Shown piece after piece: positions 1 through 7,995 of a DNA stretch of 64,000 nucleotides (positions within the stretch are counted from its first letter, which is position 1; the number at the start of each line of letters is the position of its first letter). The position numbers and the translations under genes were made by a program. The DNA comes from Pilosibacter fragilis (GTDB lineage Bacteria > Bacillota > Clostridia > Lachnospirales > Lachnospiraceae): assembly GCF_032490495.1 (NCBI RefSeq), contig NZ_JAVYJB010000009.1, positions 62,001 to 126,000 of the forward strand, read 5' to 3'. The notes beneath the pieces were generated by a model that saw only the letters and a program-made list of their open reading frames with translations, had not been told where the DNA came from and searched no databases.

Positions 1-682
1 GATCATGGCCAGCGTTTATATCGTCGGCAGCCTGGTCCTGATCCGCATGAACATCACGGCTCTTCCGGCAGCGTTCCTTTCCATTATCGAGGGCGCGTTT
101 GCGCCGGAAGCAGTTCTCGGCGCAGGCGCCGGAATCACGGTGCGTGAGGCGATCCGCTATGGTGTTGCCCGCGGCCTCTTCTCAAACGAGGCAGGTATGG
201 GATCCACCCCGCATGCCCATGCGAGAGCGAAGGCGGAATCCCCACATCATCAGGGGCTCTGTGCAATGGTCAGCGTGTTCATCGACACATTTATCGTCCT
301 GAACCTGACGGTATTCTCTGTCCTCACAACAGGCGTTATGAGCACAGGAAAGGACGGTACCGCGCTCACTCAGGCGGCATTCATGAAGGGTTTCGGCAGC
401 GCGGGGATCATCTTCGTTGCGGTCTGCCTGTTCTTCTTCGCGTTCTCCACGATCTTAAGCTGGCATTTCTTCGGACTTGTGAACGTGAAGTATTTATTCG
501 GCGAGAAGGCATCAAAGCTCTATTCGCTGATCGTTGTTGTCTGCATCGTGATCGGTTCCTGCCTGAAGCTGGAACTTGTATGGTCCTTAGCGGACTTCTT
601 TAACGGGCTTATGGTCATTCCGAATGTTCTGGCGCTTCTGGCGCTCAGCGGACTGGTAGCGCGGGCTTCGAAGGAGAGATAG
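1..682 (+). CDS. AGCS-family sodium:amino-acid symporter, C-terminal part (cut by window edge)
   Basis: The frame is open from the first base, so the true start lies outside the window and about 226 C-terminal residues are seen. The segment around residues 45-75, with GLFSNEAGMGSTPHAHA, is the conserved loop of the alanine/glycine:cation symporter (AGCS) family. It is followed by four or five hydrophobic helices and a basic end. Members import alanine, glycine or glutamine with Na+ or H+ across the cytoplasmic membrane. The substrate cannot be read from this part. The gene ends with a terminator at 736-777 and is not joined to recA. Family assignment is secure; the exact amino acid is unknown. 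Confidence 0.9.
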   Translation, partial: IMASVYIVGSLVLIRMNITALPAAFLSIIEGAFAPEAVLGAGAGITVREAIRYGVARGLFSNEAGMGSTPHAHARAKAESPHHQGLCAMVSVFIDTFIVLNLTVFSVLTTGVMSTGKDGTALTQAAFMKGFGSAGIIFVAVCLFFFAFSTILSWHFFGLVNVKYLFGEKASKLYSLIVVVCIVIGSCLKLELVWSLADFFNGLMVIPNVLALLALSGLVARASKER

Positions 683-735
683 GAAGTCCTGGCGTGAGCC
701 GGATGGGAATACATATATAATAAATAGGATAGAAT

Positions 736-777
736 GGCGGCAGAACATGTATTGTGGGCATGGGCTGCCGTCTTTTG
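736..777 (+). terminator. Intrinsic terminator of the symporter gene
   Basis: GGCGGCAG pairs with CTGCCGTC (one G-T pair) across a 21-nt loop and is followed by TTTTG. It lies 54 bp after the symporter stop codon. Confidence 0.6.
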
Positions 778-1130
778 TTGTTTACGCGGAGCGTGGGGAA
801 GGAAGCTGTGAGGCGGATATTGGAGATCAGGCAAATTTTTCATGGCTGACCAGGTAAAAAATGAGGGTCTGAATTTGTGGAGAATGCCGATTGACAGGGC
901 GAAGAAATTTCGATATAGTACGGGTATCTGAAATCGTTCTGGGAGGTCTGTCCCGGATAGCAGATAGTTCATGATGCGGGAAAGCATCGTCCTGGCGGCG
1001 GATCGCTGCAGGCCTCAGTGAGAAGATAAGATGGAAAGAAGTAAAGGACAGGCAGAAGGGTATTTTATGACGGCGGAGAGCAGAAAGTCTGGTATTGAAT
1101 CGTGGGGATCTGCCGGAGAGGGGATGAAGT
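778..1130. other. Gene-free stretch
   Basis: This is about 350 bp between the symporter terminator and a palindromic element. I see no credible coding frame, RNA gene or promoter here. Open frames on the minus strand have no ribosome site and no recognisable protein. Confidence 0.5.
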
Positions 1131-1279
1131 ATGATGGTGTTACTGTGCGCGGGTAGGGATTTTCTGAACTGAAAAATCCGCACAATACAGTGGCGGTAGT
1201 GGATTTTTCCGATTTGGAATGCGAAGCATCAGCAAAATCAGTTGCTGTTTGCGCAAGGCGTGGACATTAACATGATGGT
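1131..1279. repeat. Family-2 palindromic element with exact 8-bp target duplication
   Basis: A 133-bp element (1139-1271) starts with GTTACTG and ends with ATTAAC. It is flanked on both sides by the same 8 bases, ATGATGGT (1131-1138 and 1272-1279). About 100 bp of it aligns with the reverse complement of the element at 36899-37040: both hold the hairpin ATTTTCTGAACTGAAAA and the block GGAATGCGAAGCAT. It carries no gene, so it resembles a MITE. It ends 34 bp upstream of the recA -35 box. Confidence 0.75.
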
Positions 1280-1312
1280 GGAAGAAAAGCCGGACGGAAT
1301 GAGAAGAAACAG

Positions 1313-1341
1313 TTGACTTTTTACAGGGATTATATTATGAT
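1313..1341 (+). promoter_or_regulatory. recA promoter (sigma-A type)
   Basis: TTGACT (1313-1318), a 17-bp spacer and TATGAT (1336-1341). The LexA box lies immediately downstream, as in other Firmicute recA genes. Confidence 0.75.
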
Positions 1342-1351
1342 TAACAGGTAC

Positions 1352-1365
1352 AGAACACTTGTTCG
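1352..1365. promoter_or_regulatory. LexA (SOS) operator of recA
   Basis: AGAACACTTGTTCG holds a perfect GAAC-N4-GTTC core (1353-1364), the Gram-positive LexA/DinR consensus. It sits about 10 bp after the -10 box, where bound LexA would block transcription of recA until DNA damage. Confidence 0.85.
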
Positions 1366-1480
1366 CATATGACGATTGCTTTGGCAGGACGGGAGGGAAA
1401 AATTCGGACTGCAAAGTTAGTAATTTGTGGATGTCCGGGGACGCGGGGAACGCTGCGGGGCCGGATCTTGGAGGAAGAAT

Positions 1481-2545
1481 ATGAATAAAGATGATAAATT
1501 AAAAGCCCTTGACGCGGCTCTCACACAGATCGAAAAAGCTTATGGAAAAGGTTCCGTTATGAAGCTCGGTGATTCCGGTGCGAATATGAATATCGAGACT
1601 GTTCCGACGGGTTCCTTAAGCCTTGATATCGCCCTCGGACTTGGCGGCCTTCCGAAAGGACGTGTCGTTGAGATCTACGGACCGGAGTCCAGTGGTAAGA
1701 CAACGGTCGCTCTCCATATGGTAGCGGAAGTCCAGAAGCGCGGCGGGATCGCCGGATTTATCGACGCTGAACACGCTCTCGATCCGGTATACGCGAAGAA
1801 TATCGGAGTTGATATCGACAATCTCTATATCTCCCAGCCGGATAACGGCGAGCAGGCCTTAGAGATCACAGAGACGATGGTGCGTTCCGGTGCCGTTGAT
1901 ATCGTGATCGTGGACTCTGTAGCGGCCCTTGTTCCGAAGGCGGAGATCGACGGCGATATGGGTGACTCTCACGTCGGCTTACAGGCCCGCCTGATGTCCC
2001 AGGCCTTAAGAAAACTGACCGCCATCATCAGCAAGACAAACTGTATCGTGATCTTTATCAACCAGCTCCGCGAAAAAGTCGGTGTGATGTTCGGAAACCC
2101 GGAGACAACGACCGGCGGACGTGCGCTTAAGTTCTATTCTTCTGTCCGTCTTGACGTAAGAAGAACTGAGTCCTTAAAGCAGAGCGGCGAGGTGATCGGA
2201 AACCACGTCCGCGTAAAAGTTGTAAAGAATAAGATCGCTCCGCCATTTAAAGAGGCAGAGTTTGATATTATGTTCGGAAAGGGAATTTCCCGAGAGGGCG
2301 ATGTCCTGGATCTGGCTGCAGACGCGAATATTGTTGAGAAGAGTGGATCCTGGTACGCTTATAAGGGAGCGAAGATCGGTCAGGGACGTGAGAACGCGAA
2401 GACGTATCTTGCGCAGAATCCGCTGATCTGCGAGGAGATCGAGAACCAGGTGAGAGAGCTTCACGGACTGGAAGCGCAGCATGTTGCCCCGGGTGAGGCA
2501 GCTGCGGCACCGGCGGTTAATGAGGCTGAGGAAGCTGATGAGTAA
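1481..2545 (+). CDS. recA: Recombinase RecA
   Basis: RecA coats single-stranded DNA, pairs and exchanges strands in homologous recombination, and triggers LexA self-cleavage. The 354-residue protein has Walker A GPESSGKTT at 67-75, the VDSVAALVP segment with the Walker B aspartate, and the FINQLREK loop. I chose ATG 1481 because GGAGGAAG stands 6-7 bases before it and the protein begins MNKDDKLKALDAAL as usual; the upstream in-frame extension from 1427 is not RecA-like. A sigma-A promoter and LexA box lie upstream and recX follows after 93 bp, so damage-induced co-expression is likely. Confidence 0.98.
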   Translation: MNKDDKLKALDAALTQIEKAYGKGSVMKLGDSGANMNIETVPTGSLSLDIALGLGGLPKGRVVEIYGPESSGKTTVALHMVAEVQKRGGIAGFIDAEHALDPVYAKNIGVDIDNLYISQPDNGEQALEITETMVRSGAVDIVIVDSVAALVPKAEIDGDMGDSHVGLQARLMSQALRKLTAIISKTNCIVIFINQLREKVGVMFGNPETTTGGRALKFYSSVRLDVRRTESLKQSGEVIGNHVRVKVVKNKIAPPFKEAEFDIMFGKGISREGDVLDLAADANIVEKSGSWYAYKGAKIGQGRENAKTYLAQNPLICEEIENQVRELHGLEAQHVAPGEAAAAPAVNEAEEADE

Positions 2546-2638
2546 TAAAAATAATGATGAAAAAGAGAACTGTCTGGTGGGTACGGCACTTTAGAAAGAA
2601 GCTTGAGACAGGAAGGCAGTTCTGACGGGAAAGCATAG

Positions 2639-3151
2639 ATGAAAGAATGGCAGCAGGAAGAGCACCGGGAGCAGAAAATGTATGCCGGTGCGGATGGAGA
2701 CGCGGTTCCGGAGGAGTTCCGGGAGGCGCGGAACAAAGGTCTCTACTATCTTCAGTTTTCCGGAAAAACAGAAAATGAAATGCGCAAGAAGCTGGCGGAA
2801 CAGGGGTTTTCGCCAGCCTCTGTTGAAGATGCGGTTCTTTTTCTGAAACACTACCGGTATTTGGACGATGAGGACTACGCGAGGCGGTATGTGGAGAAAA
2901 ACGACCACAAAAAGAGCATCCGCAAGATGAAATTTGACCTCCGCCAGAAAGGCGTCAGCGACGATCTGGTGGAGATGGTCTTTGAGGATATGGAGGTGGA
3001 CGAGTCTGCCCAGATCCTCGGACTTTTGAGAAAGAAAAATTACGACCCGGAAGAACCGGATCCCGCGAAACGCCAGAAGATCTACGCATTTCTGGCGCGA
3101 AAAGGTTTTTCCTGCGACGCGATCAACAGTGCGATGAAGCAGTGGGAATAG
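2639..3151 (+). CDS. recX: Regulatory protein RecX
   Basis: RecX binds RecA filaments and limits RecA activity. The 170-residue protein shows the three-helix repeats of the family: GLYYLQFSGKTENEMRKKL near residue 34, then the conserved YLDDEDYARRYVE near 75, and a third repeat ending in the ARKGFSCDAI region. The N-terminal 30 residues are charged and poorly conserved, so a later start is possible. The next gene, rny, has its own promoter, so recA-recX may form a two-gene unit. Assignment rests on motif, length and position after recA. Confidence 0.92.
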   Translation: MKEWQQEEHREQKMYAGADGDAVPEEFREARNKGLYYLQFSGKTENEMRKKLAEQGFSPASVEDAVLFLKHYRYLDDEDYARRYVEKNDHKKSIRKMKFDLRQKGVSDDLVEMVFEDMEVDESAQILGLLRKKNYDPEEPDPAKRQKIYAFLARKGFSCDAINSAMKQWE

Positions 3152-3231
3152 GGCTGTTTCCGGCCCCAAAGGACAGGATATGACAGGCTTCGTGGGGATG
3201 CACAGAAGTACCCGGAATGAGGGCATTATAC

Positions 3232-3260
3232 TTGACATAATGCATAAAACAGTTTAAAAT
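3232..3260 (+). promoter_or_regulatory. rny promoter (sigma-A type)
   Basis: TTGACA (3232-3237), a 17-bp spacer and TAAAAT (3255-3260): near-consensus, about 50 bp upstream of the rny start. Confidence 0.8.
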
Positions 3261-3309
3261 TGAAGTGTTGTAATTAGTACAATGAAAACTAAATAAAGGA
3301 GGTGCTCCT

Positions 3310-4854
3310 GTGTCACCAATAATCAGCGTTATTATAACAGCAATTATTGTGGCTCCTATTACCTGGGTCGTGGCTGTCGCTTACCGCAAGAACAGTTATG
3401 AAAGCAAGATCGGTAGCGCAGAGGAAAAATCCAGAGAAATAATAGATGAAGCATTGAAGGTCGCCGAGACGAAGAAGAAAGAAGCTCTCCTGGAAGCGAA
3501 GGAAGAGAATTTAAAAGCGAAAAACGAGCTTGAAAAGGAAACCAGAGAACGGAGAGCCGAGATCCAGCGTTATGAGCGCCGCGTACTGAGCAAAGAGGAA
3601 AACCTCGACAAAAAATCTGAGGCAATGGAGAGAAAAGAATCCAGTCTTGCCGCGAAGGAAGAGACTTTAAGAAAGCGTTCTTCCGAGGTCGAGGAATTAT
3701 TTGCTAAGGAGCAGGAAGAACTGGAGAAGATCTCCGGACTTACCAGCGAGCAGGCGAAGGAATATCTTCTGAAATCCGTAGAGGAAAATGTAAAACACGA
3801 CACCGCAAAGCTCATCAAGGAATTAGAAGCCAAAGCAAAGGAAGAAGCTGACAAGAAAGCCAAAGAATATGTGGTTACCGCCATCCAGAGATGTGCAGCT
3901 GACCATGTGGCTGAGACTACAGTTTCTGTCGTTCAGCTCCCGAGCGATGAGATGAAGGGCCGCATCATTGGACGTGAGGGACGTAATATCCGTACTCTCG
4001 AGACAATGACAGGTGTGGAACTCATTATCGATGATACACCGGAAGCTGTCGTATTATCCGGTTTTGATCCGGTAAGACGTGAAGTTGCAAGAATTGCTCT
4101 TGAAAGACTGATCGTGGATGGACGTATCCATCCGGCGAGAATCGAAGAGATGGTGGAGAAAGCGCAGAAGGAAGTTGAAAATATGATGCGCGAGGAAGGT
4201 GAAGCCGCAATCCTTGAGGTCGGCATTCACAATATCCATCCGGAGCTCGTCAAGCTCCTCGGCAAGATGAAATTCAGAACCAGCTATGGTCAGAATGCAT
4301 TGAAGCATTCCATCGAGGTCGCACAGTTATCCGGTTTACTGGCAGCCGAAATTGGTGTCGACGTCAGAATGGCAAAGCGTGCCGGCTTATTACATGACAT
4401 TGGAAAATCCGTTGACCATGAGATGGAAGGTTCCCATGTACAGCTCGGATCGGAACTCTGTAAGAAATACAAAGAGTCCCCGATCGTTATCAATGCTGTG
4501 GAATCCCACCATGGCGATGCTGAGCCGACGAACCTTATTTCCTGCATCGTTCAGGCAGCAGATACGATCTCCGCTGCAAGACCGGGTGCAAGAAGAGAAA
4601 CGTTGGAGACATACACGAACCGCTTAAAGCAGCTTGAGGATATCACAAACTCCTTCAAGGGAGTAGACAAGTCCTTTGCGATCCAGGCGGGACGCGAAGT
4701 GCGCATTATGGTAGTACCGGAGCAGATCAGCGATGACGATATGGTTCTTCTCGCAAGAGATATATCCAAGAAGATCGAAGAGAGCCTGGAGTATCCGGGA
4801 CAGATCAAAGTCAACGTGATCCGCGAGTCCAGAGTTACCGATTACGCGAAATAA
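3310..4854 (+). CDS. rny: Ribonuclease Y
   Basis: RNase Y is the membrane-anchored endoribonuclease that starts mRNA decay in many Firmicutes. The 514-residue protein has an N-terminal membrane helix (about residues 3-22), a long charged coiled coil (about 30-200), a KH RNA-binding domain with GREGRN near 220, and an HD domain with LLHDIGKS, His-Asp at 362-363. The start is GTG at 3310, placed after AAAGGAGGTG. Length and domain order match the family. It has its own promoter and is closed by a terminator. The recA-recX-rny order is common in clostridia. Confidence 0.97.
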   Translation: MSPIISVIITAIIVAPITWVVAVAYRKNSYESKIGSAEEKSREIIDEALKVAETKKKEALLEAKEENLKAKNELEKETRERRAEIQRYERRVLSKEENLDKKSEAMERKESSLAAKEETLRKRSSEVEELFAKEQEELEKISGLTSEQAKEYLLKSVEENVKHDTAKLIKELEAKAKEEADKKAKEYVVTAIQRCAADHVAETTVSVVQLPSDEMKGRIIGREGRNIRTLETMTGVELIIDDTPEAVVLSGFDPVRREVARIALERLIVDGRIHPARIEEMVEKAQKEVENMMREEGEAAILEVGIHNIHPELVKLLGKMKFRTSYGQNALKHSIEVAQLSGLLAAEIGVDVRMAKRAGLLHDIGKSVDHEMEGSHVQLGSELCKKYKESPIVINAVESHHGDAEPTNLISCIVQAADTISAARPGARRETLETYTNRLKQLEDITNSFKGVDKSFAIQAGREVRIMVVPEQISDDDMVLLARDISKKIEESLEYPGQIKVNVIRESRVTDYAK

Positions 4855-4860
4855 AAATGA

Positions 4861-4906
4861 AAGCCGTTGCTGTGCAGAGAGAATCTGTATGGCAGCGGTT
4901 TTTTTA
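4861..4906 (+). terminator. Intrinsic terminator after rny
   Basis: A stem of 13 pairs including G-T pairs joins AAGCCGTTGCTGT with ATGGCAGCGGTTT and is followed by a T run. Confidence 0.75.
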
Positions 4907-5016
4907 ACAGGAAATTTAGAAGTCTCTGTGCTGCCGAAGCTTTTGCGATACGAGCAAAGATTGGTCTGCTGCAGATGAGAGATAACAGAGAATATAAAAC
5001 AGGAGGTAATATTGAT

Positions 5017-5817
5017 ATGGCAAAGATTGGTTTTATCGGAATGGGAAACATGGGAACCGCTATCATGCGGGGACTTTTAAAGACATATAAGCCGGAAGAG
5101 CTGCTTTTCACAAGCGCCCATGAGGCGAAGATGCAGAAAATTACGGAGGAGACAGGTGTTGCCCATGTCTCAACAGCAACTGACTGCGCAGAGCAGGTAA
5201 AATACCTGGTGCTGGCAGTAAAGCCGCAGGTACTTCCGACAGTTTTTAAGGAATTAAACGGAAAGATCAGGAAAGATCAGGTTGTGATCTCCATCGCGGC
5301 TGGATATGCGATCGCGGATCTCCAGGCAGGTCTCGGAGACAGTGCGAGAATCGTCCGCTCCATGCCGAATACACCGGCTATGGTCGGCGAGGGAATGTCC
5401 GGGGTGAGCTACGATGAGGCGCTGTTTACCGATGAGGAAAAGGATGTCATCGACGGATTCTTTACTTCCTTCGGAAAGATGGAGAAAGTGGATGAGAAGC
5501 TGATGGATGTTGTTGGAAGCGCCAGCGGCTGCTCCCCGGCCTATGTATACATGTTTATCGAGGCGCTGGCTGACGGCTGCGTAAAGAACGGACTCCCGCG
5601 CCAGGCCGCTTATAAGATGGTTGCCCAGGCCGTTTTAGGAAGCGCGAAGATGGTCCTTGAGACAGGAAAACATCCGGGCGAATTAAAGGATATGGTATGC
5701 TCACCGGGAGGAACCACTATCGAGGGACTTGCTGCCCTTGAGGAGAATGGATTCCGCGGTGCGATCATTAAGGCGTGTGATGCAAACTTTGAGAAGAATA
5801 AAAAGTTAAAAGGCTGA
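5017..5817 (+). CDS. proC: Pyrroline-5-carboxylate reductase
   Basis: This enzyme reduces 1-pyrroline-5-carboxylate to proline with NAD(P)H in the cytoplasm, the last step of proline synthesis. The 266-residue protein opens with the Rossmann motif IGFIGMGNMGTAI and carries the conserved VRSMPNTPAMVGEGMS and, near the end, the SPGGTTIEGL segment. ATG 5017 is preferred because AGGAGG lies 10 bases upstream and the Rossmann strand starts at residue 3; the open frame from 4867 runs through the rny terminator. It stands alone between rny and a NUDIX gene. Confidence 0.96.
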   Translation: MAKIGFIGMGNMGTAIMRGLLKTYKPEELLFTSAHEAKMQKITEETGVAHVSTATDCAEQVKYLVLAVKPQVLPTVFKELNGKIRKDQVVISIAAGYAIADLQAGLGDSARIVRSMPNTPAMVGEGMSGVSYDEALFTDEEKDVIDGFFTSFGKMEKVDEKLMDVVGSASGCSPAYVYMFIEALADGCVKNGLPRQAAYKMVAQAVLGSAKMVLETGKHPGELKDMVCSPGGTTIEGLAALEENGFRGAIIKACDANFEKNKKLKG

Positions 5818-5993
5818 TAATTACGTGAAAGACACGGAAATTTCCGTAGCAGTGTGAAAAATGTAAAAAATAAGTTCTGAGCAGAGGAAAATACTGCAGG
5901 GTAATTCCGCAGAATAGAAAATCTGAGAGGAATTGTTTAGAATGTCTGTTAAGGCAGTTAACAGATACATTCATGAAAGGAAAAGACTTTAGT

Positions 5994-6530
5994 ATGGAAA
6001 AAACAACTCGTTTAAAACGTGATCTTGCATACACCGGAACGATCTTAAAGATCTACCGGGATACCGTTGTCGCGAACGGAATCGAGGAAGTGTATGACTA
6101 TATCCACCACGATGGCGCGGCAGCCGTTCTACCGGTGACAAAGGACGGAAAGATCCTCATGGTGCGTCAGTACCGGAACGCCTTAGACCGGTTCACGCTG
6201 GAAATTCCGGCAGGAAAACTTGATGCTCCGGATGAGCCGAAGATCGAGTGCGCGGCGAGAGAACTTGAGGAGGAGACAGGATTCCGCGGCGAAACCCTGG
6301 AATTCCTGATGACAGTCAACACGACAGTGGCTTTCTGCGATGAGCAGATCGGTGTCTATATCGCAAAAGACCTGATCCCGTCAAAGCAGCGTCTCGACGC
6401 GGATGAGAGTATTGATGTGGAAGAGTGGGAAGTAAAGGATCTTCTTGAGATGATCTACACCGGCAAGATGACAGACGCGAAGACGATTGCGGCAATCCTT
6501 GCGTACGCTCAGAAAGAGGGAATTCGATAG
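5994..6530 (+). CDS. NUDIX hydrolase, ADP-ribose pyrophosphatase type
   Basis: The protein (178 residues from ATG 5994) probably hydrolyses ADP-ribose to AMP and ribose 5-phosphate. The NUDIX box is GKLDAPDE followed by RELEEETGF, with the REUxEE metal-binding core intact; there is one extra residue between the first Gly and Glu compared with the textbook spacing. VMVRQYRN-type and IPAGK segments upstream are typical of the ADPRase group. ATG 5994 has AAAGGAAAAG before it; ATG 5973 would add seven residues. Its place just before spoIIM and xerD recurs in clostridia. The substrate is inferred from subfamily features. Confidence 0.85.
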   Translation: MEKTTRLKRDLAYTGTILKIYRDTVVANGIEEVYDYIHHDGAAAVLPVTKDGKILMVRQYRNALDRFTLEIPAGKLDAPDEPKIECAARELEEETGFRGETLEFLMTVNTTVAFCDEQIGVYIAKDLIPSKQRLDADESIDVEEWEVKDLLEMIYTGKMTDAKTIAAILAYAQKEGIR

Positions 6531-6616
6531 AAAAAACGGCAGAAGCCAGTAACCGGAAAGTGTCAGTGAGGATAGGGCTGGCTGCCTGCCTGTGGAAAGA
6601 TTGCTGCAATTAGAAA

Positions 6617-6765
6617 AAATCCTGGTAACTGTTCAGTAGGTCTGCGCACTTGCTGCGCTGACCGTAAGAAAACATAGGCTGGAAGGCAAAAATCCCATCA
6701 GCGAAGCTGATCTGGAATGGATTTTTGCACGTAACTATGAAAGTACTGAATAGTTACAAATCCTG
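6617..6765. repeat. Family-1 palindromic element with exact 8-bp target duplication
   Basis: The element is 6625-6757 (133 bp). Its ends are 14-bp inverted repeats with one mismatch: GTAACTGTTCAGTA on the left and TACTGAATAGTTAC on the right. Both sides are flanked by AAATCCTG (6617-6624 and 6758-6765). Inside is a hairpin with the stem GCAAAAATCC/GGATTTTTGC (6686-6695 and 6719-6728) and a second small palindrome, ATCAGC-GAA-GCTGAT. The right end also folds on itself, GTAACTAT/ATAGTTAC. It contains no gene. Confidence 0.85.
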
Positions 6766-6809
6766 TGGATAAAGTAGGCCTATATGCGCATACATTGTGA
6801 AAAAGGAAC

Positions 6810-7385
6810 ATGGACGGTATCGCTATGGCCGGAATTCACAGGCATCGGAGATTTTGGGACAGTCAGATGTTCTGGCTGTCCTTTTTTTTATTCTTGGGGA
6901 CCGTTCTGGGGACAGTTTTCTTCAATAAGATGAGCGCAGAGATGAAAAGCACACTTGAAAGCTGGTTCTCCGGGATCCTCACATCATCGGAGATCGTGTC
7001 GGCGGACCGGTATAGTCTGTTTGTGGGAGTATTGAAAAAACGGTTTGTGTGGATTTTATTGGGAATTCTGATCTGCCAGGCAGTTTTTGCCAGAATCCTG
7101 TTTTACGCGGGAGCAGTCTATCTGGCATTTACATCCGCAATCGCTGTCTGTGTGTTGACGATGCATGCGGGAATTTATGGGATCCTGCGCTTTTTCGGAC
7201 TTGTATTTCCGCAGGGATTCTTTTATACACTGGCGGCTTACCTTTTATGGATCATGGTCGTGGAGCAGGCGGATGGAAAAGAGAAAATCAGGTTATGGAT
7301 GATGGTATTTTTTATGGTGCTTGGAATTATATCTGAGATATTCATAAATCCAAATTTTTCAGCGCTGATCTTCCAAATGTTTTAG
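6810..7385 (+). CDS. spoIIM: Stage II sporulation protein M (SpoIIM)-like membrane protein
   Basis: SpoIIM forms the DMP complex with SpoIID and SpoIIP and drives engulfment of the forespore. This 191-residue protein has a short basic N-terminus, a membrane helix at about 20-40, a soluble segment at about 45-75, and four more hydrophobic helices to the end, which fits SpoIIM. The call also rests on position: a SpoIIM gene next to xerD is a conserved arrangement in spore-forming Firmicutes. Sequence motifs are weak. ATG 6810 has AAAAAGGA very close; ATG 6825 is an alternative. spoIID and spoIIP are not in the window. Confidence 0.72.
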   Translation: MDGIAMAGIHRHRRFWDSQMFWLSFFLFLGTVLGTVFFNKMSAEMKSTLESWFSGILTSSEIVSADRYSLFVGVLKKRFVWILLGILICQAVFARILFYAGAVYLAFTSAIAVCVLTMHAGIYGILRFFGLVFPQGFFYTLAAYLLWIMVVEQADGKEKIRLWMMVFFMVLGIISEIFINPNFSALIFQMF

Positions 7386-7560
7386 AAAGGCATATCTGAA
7401 AATCGTGGATTTGAATTAGGACATCAACGGAAGAGACAATATCTGACGAAAGGCGTTGAAGGCGTGGTACGGTAGTCAGGGAAATGGGGGCGGAAAAGTG
7501 GAATTTTCCCAGGAAATACGCGGCTTTCAGCCCTTTTTTTATAAAAAAATTTTGTGCATT

Positions 7561-7590
7561 TTGACAAGATATTGCCATTGTGGATATATA
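7561..7590 (+). promoter_or_regulatory. Upstream xerD promoter candidate
   Basis: TTGACA (7561-7566), an 18-bp spacer and TATATA (7585-7590), in the 610-bp gap between spoIIM and xerD. Confidence 0.55.
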
Positions 7591-7657
7591 CAGTTCCATA
7601 TCTAGCGATTAGTTATGTAAAATAGTCTAAAATGGGATCCAAGTGGGAAAAATCCGT

Positions 7658-7686
7658 TTGATTTTGCCCTAAAATGGGACTATAAT
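7658..7686 (+). promoter_or_regulatory. Second xerD promoter candidate
   Basis: TTGATT (7658-7663), a 17-bp spacer and a perfect TATAAT (7681-7686). Transcripts from here would carry the palindromic element at 7856-7933 in the xerD leader. Confidence 0.65.
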
Positions 7687-7847
7687 GTAGAAAAATACTG
7701 GTTTTGCCGGGAAAAACAGCGTATCGGGGGGATGGTGGAAAACTTAGGCCTATGTCCCCTGTTTCCCAAAGGCAGACATCGTGAAACTAAAAAACAGATA
7801 GAGTATAAACGTGTATAGACACAGGTGCTGAAAATTTCGAACAGAAA

Positions 7848-7941
7848 AATTTTGTGTAACTGTTCTGTGGATTTGCGCACTTGCTGCGCTGACCAGGAGA
7901 AAACATAAGCGGGTGAAGCTGCTGAATAGTTATGATTTCGT
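7848..7941. repeat. Short family-1 palindromic element with decayed target duplication
   Basis: The element is 7856-7933 (78 bp), from GTAACTGTTC to GAATAGTTAT. It shares GCGCACTTGCTGCGCTGACC and AAAACATA with the copy at 6625-6757 but lacks the central hairpin. Flanks AATTTTGT and GATTTCGT match at 6 of 8 positions, both differences being transitions, as expected of an old insertion. Confidence 0.65.
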
Positions 7942-7995
7942 ATAGGATCGTGAAAAGCGCGGATAACTGTGTCTGGAAATGAACGGGGAAAAAGT

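Noticed and set aside
6764..6772. TGTGGATAA, a perfect DnaA-box match
   Set aside because: A single box without clustering or an AT-rich unwinding region, and partly inside a target duplication of a palindromic element; not an origin.
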